Of a stretch of 64,000 bases of DNA, positions 61,513-64,000 are shown piece after piece. The first letter of the stretch is position 1, and every line of letters starts with the position of its first letter. The notes under the pieces were generated by a model that had not been told where the DNA came from, ran no database searches, and saw only the letters and a list, made by a program, of their open reading frames with translations. The position numbers were made by a program, and so were the translations under genes. This stretch comes from Spirochaetota bacterium (GTDB taxonomy: Bacteria; Spirochaetota; UBA4802; JAFGJZ01). Location of the stretch: contig JAKPJF010000113.1 of the NCBI GenBank assembly GCA_029554345.1, positions 1 through 64,000 of the forward strand, written 5' to 3'.

Positions 61513-62279
61513 GAAAAGAAGTTAAGGAAAAGAGCATTTATTCCCTTAATCTTGACGGGACAAGAATCGCTATTTTATGCTTTATAATTGTAGCGATAGT
61601 TGCGGTTACATTCCTTATCGGAATGAAAATATCTGATGATGAATCAGTTCAGCTTCCTGAAGCTGTGACTACGCCAACAGACAACGGATTTATATCGGGA
61701 GACCCTCTGAGCACCATTCCTGATGAAGTTCCTTCTTCGGGAGCACAGACAGATTTGAGTTCAAAAGAAACTGGTGTTCAGTCTGTTAAAGATCCCTTAT
61801 TTGCCGAAAATCAGAATGTGAAAACTGATTTGGATGAGAAGGAAGAAAAGACAATTCTTTCTGCAAAGAATAATGAAAGTCCGGTTCGCAGCTCAAAACC
61901 GAAAATCTCGTCAAAACCCAAGAAAAACAATAAATATGCTTCATCTAAAAAGCATGAATCAGCGGTAAAAAATACAAATGTAAAACCTGCATTTGCTTCA
62001 GTCAGCAGAAAGAATCATGAAGAGCGCATCTCGGTTTCAAAAGGAAAATTCGCGGTTCAGGTAGCCTCTTTTGATACTTTGTCAAAAGCCAAATCGGAAG
62101 TTGCATATCTGAAATCTATTCATTTTGATGCTTATATTGATAAGACAAGTGTTGACGGACAGATGTTTTTTAGAGTCAAAATTGGACGTCTTGCGACTAA
62201 ATCAGAAGCTTCTGATCTTCTTGATAAAGTTCAGGAAGAAAGCAGATATTCTGAATCGTTTATAGTTAAAGAAATATAA
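61470..62279 (+). CDS. SPOR-domain membrane protein
   Basis: A 269-residue bitopic protein. Cytoplasmic N-terminus, one TM helix (about residues 32-50), a Ser/Lys/Asp-rich linker, and a C-terminal SPOR domain (about residues 195-268: KFAVQVASFDTLSKAKSEVAYLKSIHFDAYIDKTSVDGQMFFRVKIGRLATKSEASDLLDKV). SPOR domains bind denuded glycan at the division septum. Start ATG 61470 lies 43 bases before the coaE stop; no better later start keeps the cytoplasmic segment and helix. A strong terminator follows. Confidence 0.85.
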   Translation: MENFNESFQQQKPIRKEVKEKSIYSLNLDGTRIAILCFIIVAIVAVTFLIGMKISDDESVQLPEAVTTPTDNGFISGDPLSTIPDEVPSSGAQTDLSSKETGVQSVKDPLFAENQNVKTDLDEKEEKTILSAKNNESPVRSSKPKISSKPKKNNKYASSKKHESAVKNTNVKPAFASVSRKNHEERISVSKGKFAVQVASFDTLSKAKSEVAYLKSIHFDAYIDKTSVDGQMFFRVKIGRLATKSEASDLLDKVQEESRYSESFIVKEI

Positions 62280-62300
62280 ATATATCAACAGCTGGATACG

Positions 62301-62330
62301 AAGGCAGACTGAACAGGTCTGCCTTTTTTA
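62301..62330 (+). terminator. terminator ending the DUF115-coaE-SPOR operon
   Basis: Nine-base perfect stem AAGGCAGAC / GTCTGCCTT with a seven-base loop, then a run of T (TTTTTA). Confidence 0.9.
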
Positions 62331-62424
62331 TATAATCAGTGTTTTTCGGCGTAATGTAAAATATTTGACAGGTGAAAAATCTGAATAACACTTATGTAAT
62401 ATCAATTTATTGCCGGAGTGTAAG

Positions 62425-63834
62425 ATGGTTTTAATTTCCCATAAGATCAAAATGTTTATATCGGTAACATTTTTCCTTATACCGCTATTCCTTCATCAGG
62501 AGGCGGAATCATCAACCGCTGGACCTCTTTTTTTTCAGATTCATTTTACTTCAGTGATTTCAAATATATCTTATGAAAAGGCCGAACAGATTTTAGAAGG
62601 CAAAATCAGCAATTTCAGGGATATCGGGGGAGAAAATATTCCGATAAAAATATTCGCTGAGAAAAAGATATCTTCATATCTGCGAAAAGAATATCCTCGT
62701 CTTAGATTTTATGAATCTGATTTTTTTAAAGCGGTGGAGTATTCCGGTAAAGGTTTTCTCGGAATATGTTCTGTAGAAGCTTTGAGTCCATGCGCCAAAA
62801 CGCTTTACATAGACGGTTTATTGCCATGGGGGGAAATTGACTCTGATTATGTTCTCAGTTCATCTTCAGGATATCCGCTCAGGCGCGATTATGTGCCCTC
62901 CTGGAGTGATTCTGAACATGTCAGCGTGATTCAGACCGGTGTTACTGCTATGACGAGGGCATTTATTCCTGCAGTTGATAAGGGAGATGATGTCTGTGAA
63001 CCGGTAAAAGAAACCTGGCGTATAACTTCTTCCGCTGATATTTCTATGACTTCCAACGAAGTTTCATTTGATGAAAACTGCTCATATCCTTTTCCTAACC
63101 GCATGAAGTTCTGCTCTCCTTACCGCTACTTTGAGATATTGAAAAAATCGGGATTTAATATGATTGAACTTACCGGAAATCATAACAATGATTACGGCCG
63201 TGATGATAACACAAAGACGATTGAGCTATATAAAAAGAACGGAATAAATTACTTCGGCGGCGGGCTTAATGAAAAAGAAGCTTCTGAGATAAAATATATA
63301 AATGTGCGCGGTCGCAAATTCGCATTTATCGGATTCAATCAATGGGGGCCTGCTGAGGCATGGGCAAGCGCTGATCAGCCTGGAGCATGCAGATTGACTG
63401 AGACTAAGTATTTTGCGGCTGTAAGCGAAGCCGTCTCGAATGCTGATTTTGTTTTTGTTTCGGTTCAATGGGGCAATGAAAACGATCCTGTTCCATATCC
63501 CATTCAAAAAGAATATTTCAGAAAAGCGGCAGAAATGGGAGCAACCATAATGGTTTCTTCGTCCTCTCATCGCGCTATGGGCCTTGAATTTCACAGCGGA
63601 AAATTTATATCTTACGGGCTTGGTAATTTTTTATTCGATCAGATGCAGACTGTAAACCACCGCAGAGGAATGATTGCCCGGCATCATTTTTACGGAAAGA
63701 AGCATATATCGACTGAACTGATACCATACCTCATATATAATCATTCTCAGCCGAGACTGCAGAAGGGAAAAGATGCCCAGGAATTGATGCGAGAAGTTTA
63801 TAAATACAGTTTGGGATCGGTATTTGGAAAATAG
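62425..63834 (+). CDS. CapA/PGA_cap-domain protein with a substrate-binding-like front domain
   Basis: A 469-residue exported protein. A hydrophobic N-terminus (about residues 9-24) looks like a signal peptide. Residues about 35-150 resemble a periplasmic solute-binding domain (ISYEKAEQILEGKISNFRDIGGENIPIKIFAEK is the PstS-like pattern). From about residue 165 the CapA/PGA_cap metallophosphatase-like domain follows: GVTAMTRAF, IELTGNHNNDYGRDD, FIGFNQWG, FVSVQWGNE, SSSHRAMGLEFHSGKFISYGLGNFLFDQ. CapA proteins help make or anchor poly-gamma-glutamate; the usual GD start motif is replaced by QTGVTAM. ATG 62425 has GGAG upstream. Confidence 0.78.
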   Translation: MVLISHKIKMFISVTFFLIPLFLHQEAESSTAGPLFFQIHFTSVISNISYEKAEQILEGKISNFRDIGGENIPIKIFAEKKISSYLRKEYPRLRFYESDFFKAVEYSGKGFLGICSVEALSPCAKTLYIDGLLPWGEIDSDYVLSSSSGYPLRRDYVPSWSDSEHVSVIQTGVTAMTRAFIPAVDKGDDVCEPVKETWRITSSADISMTSNEVSFDENCSYPFPNRMKFCSPYRYFEILKKSGFNMIELTGNHNNDYGRDDNTKTIELYKKNGINYFGGGLNEKEASEIKYINVRGRKFAFIGFNQWGPAEAWASADQPGACRLTETKYFAAVSEAVSNADFVFVSVQWGNENDPVPYPIQKEYFRKAAEMGATIMVSSSSHRAMGLEFHSGKFISYGLGNFLFDQMQTVNHRRGMIARHHFYGKKHISTELIPYLIYNHSQPRLQKGKDAQELMREVYKYSLGSVFGK

Positions 63835-63887
63835 TAATAGACTGCAGTAAACGATATGTTATTTGAGGTCAATTGGAAGGATAAACC

Positions 63888-64000
63888 ATGAAAAAGTTTT
63901 TTATCTATAATAATCAGAAAAATTTATTTCTTAAAAGATTTTTATTAATGGTTATCATTTTTTCTATTGTTAAAACACCTGTCAATATATTATATATTCG
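63888..64000 (+). CDS. partial gene, N-terminus of a membrane or exported protein
   Basis: An open frame from ATG 63888 with GGAAGG upstream, running off the window after 37 codons. It starts with a basic segment and continues into a hydrophobic stretch (FLLMVIIFSIVKTPVNILYI), so the product is likely membrane-bound or exported. Nothing more can be said. Confidence 0.6.
   Translation, partial: MKKFFIYNNQKNLFLKRFLLMVIIFSIVKTPVNILYI

Noticed and set aside
1-64000. CRISPR arrays, insertion sequences, integrases, rRNA, phage genes
   Set aside because: None seen on reading through: no regularly spaced direct repeats with unique spacers, no transposase or integrase motifs, no rRNA.

Overview
The window reads as chromosome from a diderm (Gram-negative-type) bacterium of moderately low GC. 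It has lipoproteins with lipoboxes, the lipoprotein maturase Lgt, an OmpA-domain protein, a very large SprA-like outer-membrane protein and a methyl-accepting chemotaxis receptor. The metabolic genes suggest fermentation and anaerobiosis: a PPi-dependent phosphofructokinase (GGDD and PKTIDGD motifs), a family II pyrophosphatase with CBS-DRTGG-CBS insert, an iron alcohol dehydrogenase, a malate/lactate-type dehydrogenase and a detached anaerobic ribonucleotide reductase tail. This mix, plus a DbpA-type RNA-binding protein, SUMF1-domain protein, SpoIIE/HAMP phosphatase and DUF115 protein, makes a spirochaete or related lineage my best guess. No rRNA or other direct marker is present, so this is inference.

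Layout. 1-8.9 kb: RsuA-type pseudouridine synthase, secreted ankyrin/TPR protein, a three-gene oxidoreductase stretch behind a palindromic operator, and a PQQ-propeller/OmpA fusion. 8.9-12.3 kb (minus): SpoIIE phosphatase and pyrophosphatase. 12.4-17.9 kb: HEAT protein, U32 (RlhA-like) protein, P-type ATPase. 17.9-21.9 kb (minus): methyltransferase, XRE/membrane-protein pair with a perfect palindrome, amidohydrolase, and a MarR regulator with a duplicated operator. 22.1-29.9 kb: dehydrogenase, NrdD-tail ORF, 1831-residue SprA-like protein, LysE exporter. 30-36.4 kb: a plus-strand run of tightly spaced genes (glycosyltransferase, atypical response regulator, DbpA-domain protein, zinc-ribbon methyltransferase, two unknown proteins, PHP phosphatase, PgeF). 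36.4-41.5 kb: DedA, secreted metallo-beta-lactamase-fold protein, DUF89, Lgt, chemotaxis receptor.

41.6-46.9 kb is the oddest part. It holds a 750-base gene-free stretch packed with perfect short hairpins and a 24-bp-arm inverted repeat, then a CsgG-like gene, a decayed fragment of a DUF4846 gene, a minus-strand cassette of two related lipoproteins and a SUMF1-domain protein split from its signal-peptide module at an A7 run, and then the intact DUF4846 lipoprotein.

46.9-64 kb returns to housekeeping: pfp, HAD phosphatase, tag, hybrid histidine kinase, amidase, guaB, trpS, FecR lipoprotein, tRNA-Leu(CAG), HD-GYP protein, pssA, YaiI, YwbE, the overlapping DUF115-coaE-SPOR operon, and a CapA-type protein with a substrate-binding-like front domain. 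The last gene runs off the end.

Regulation visible in the DNA: most genes have GAGGT or AAGGAG-type Shine-Dalgarno sites. Several lack one and instead have a sigma70-like promoter whose -10 box sits 5-7 bases before the start codon, suggesting leaderless mRNAs.
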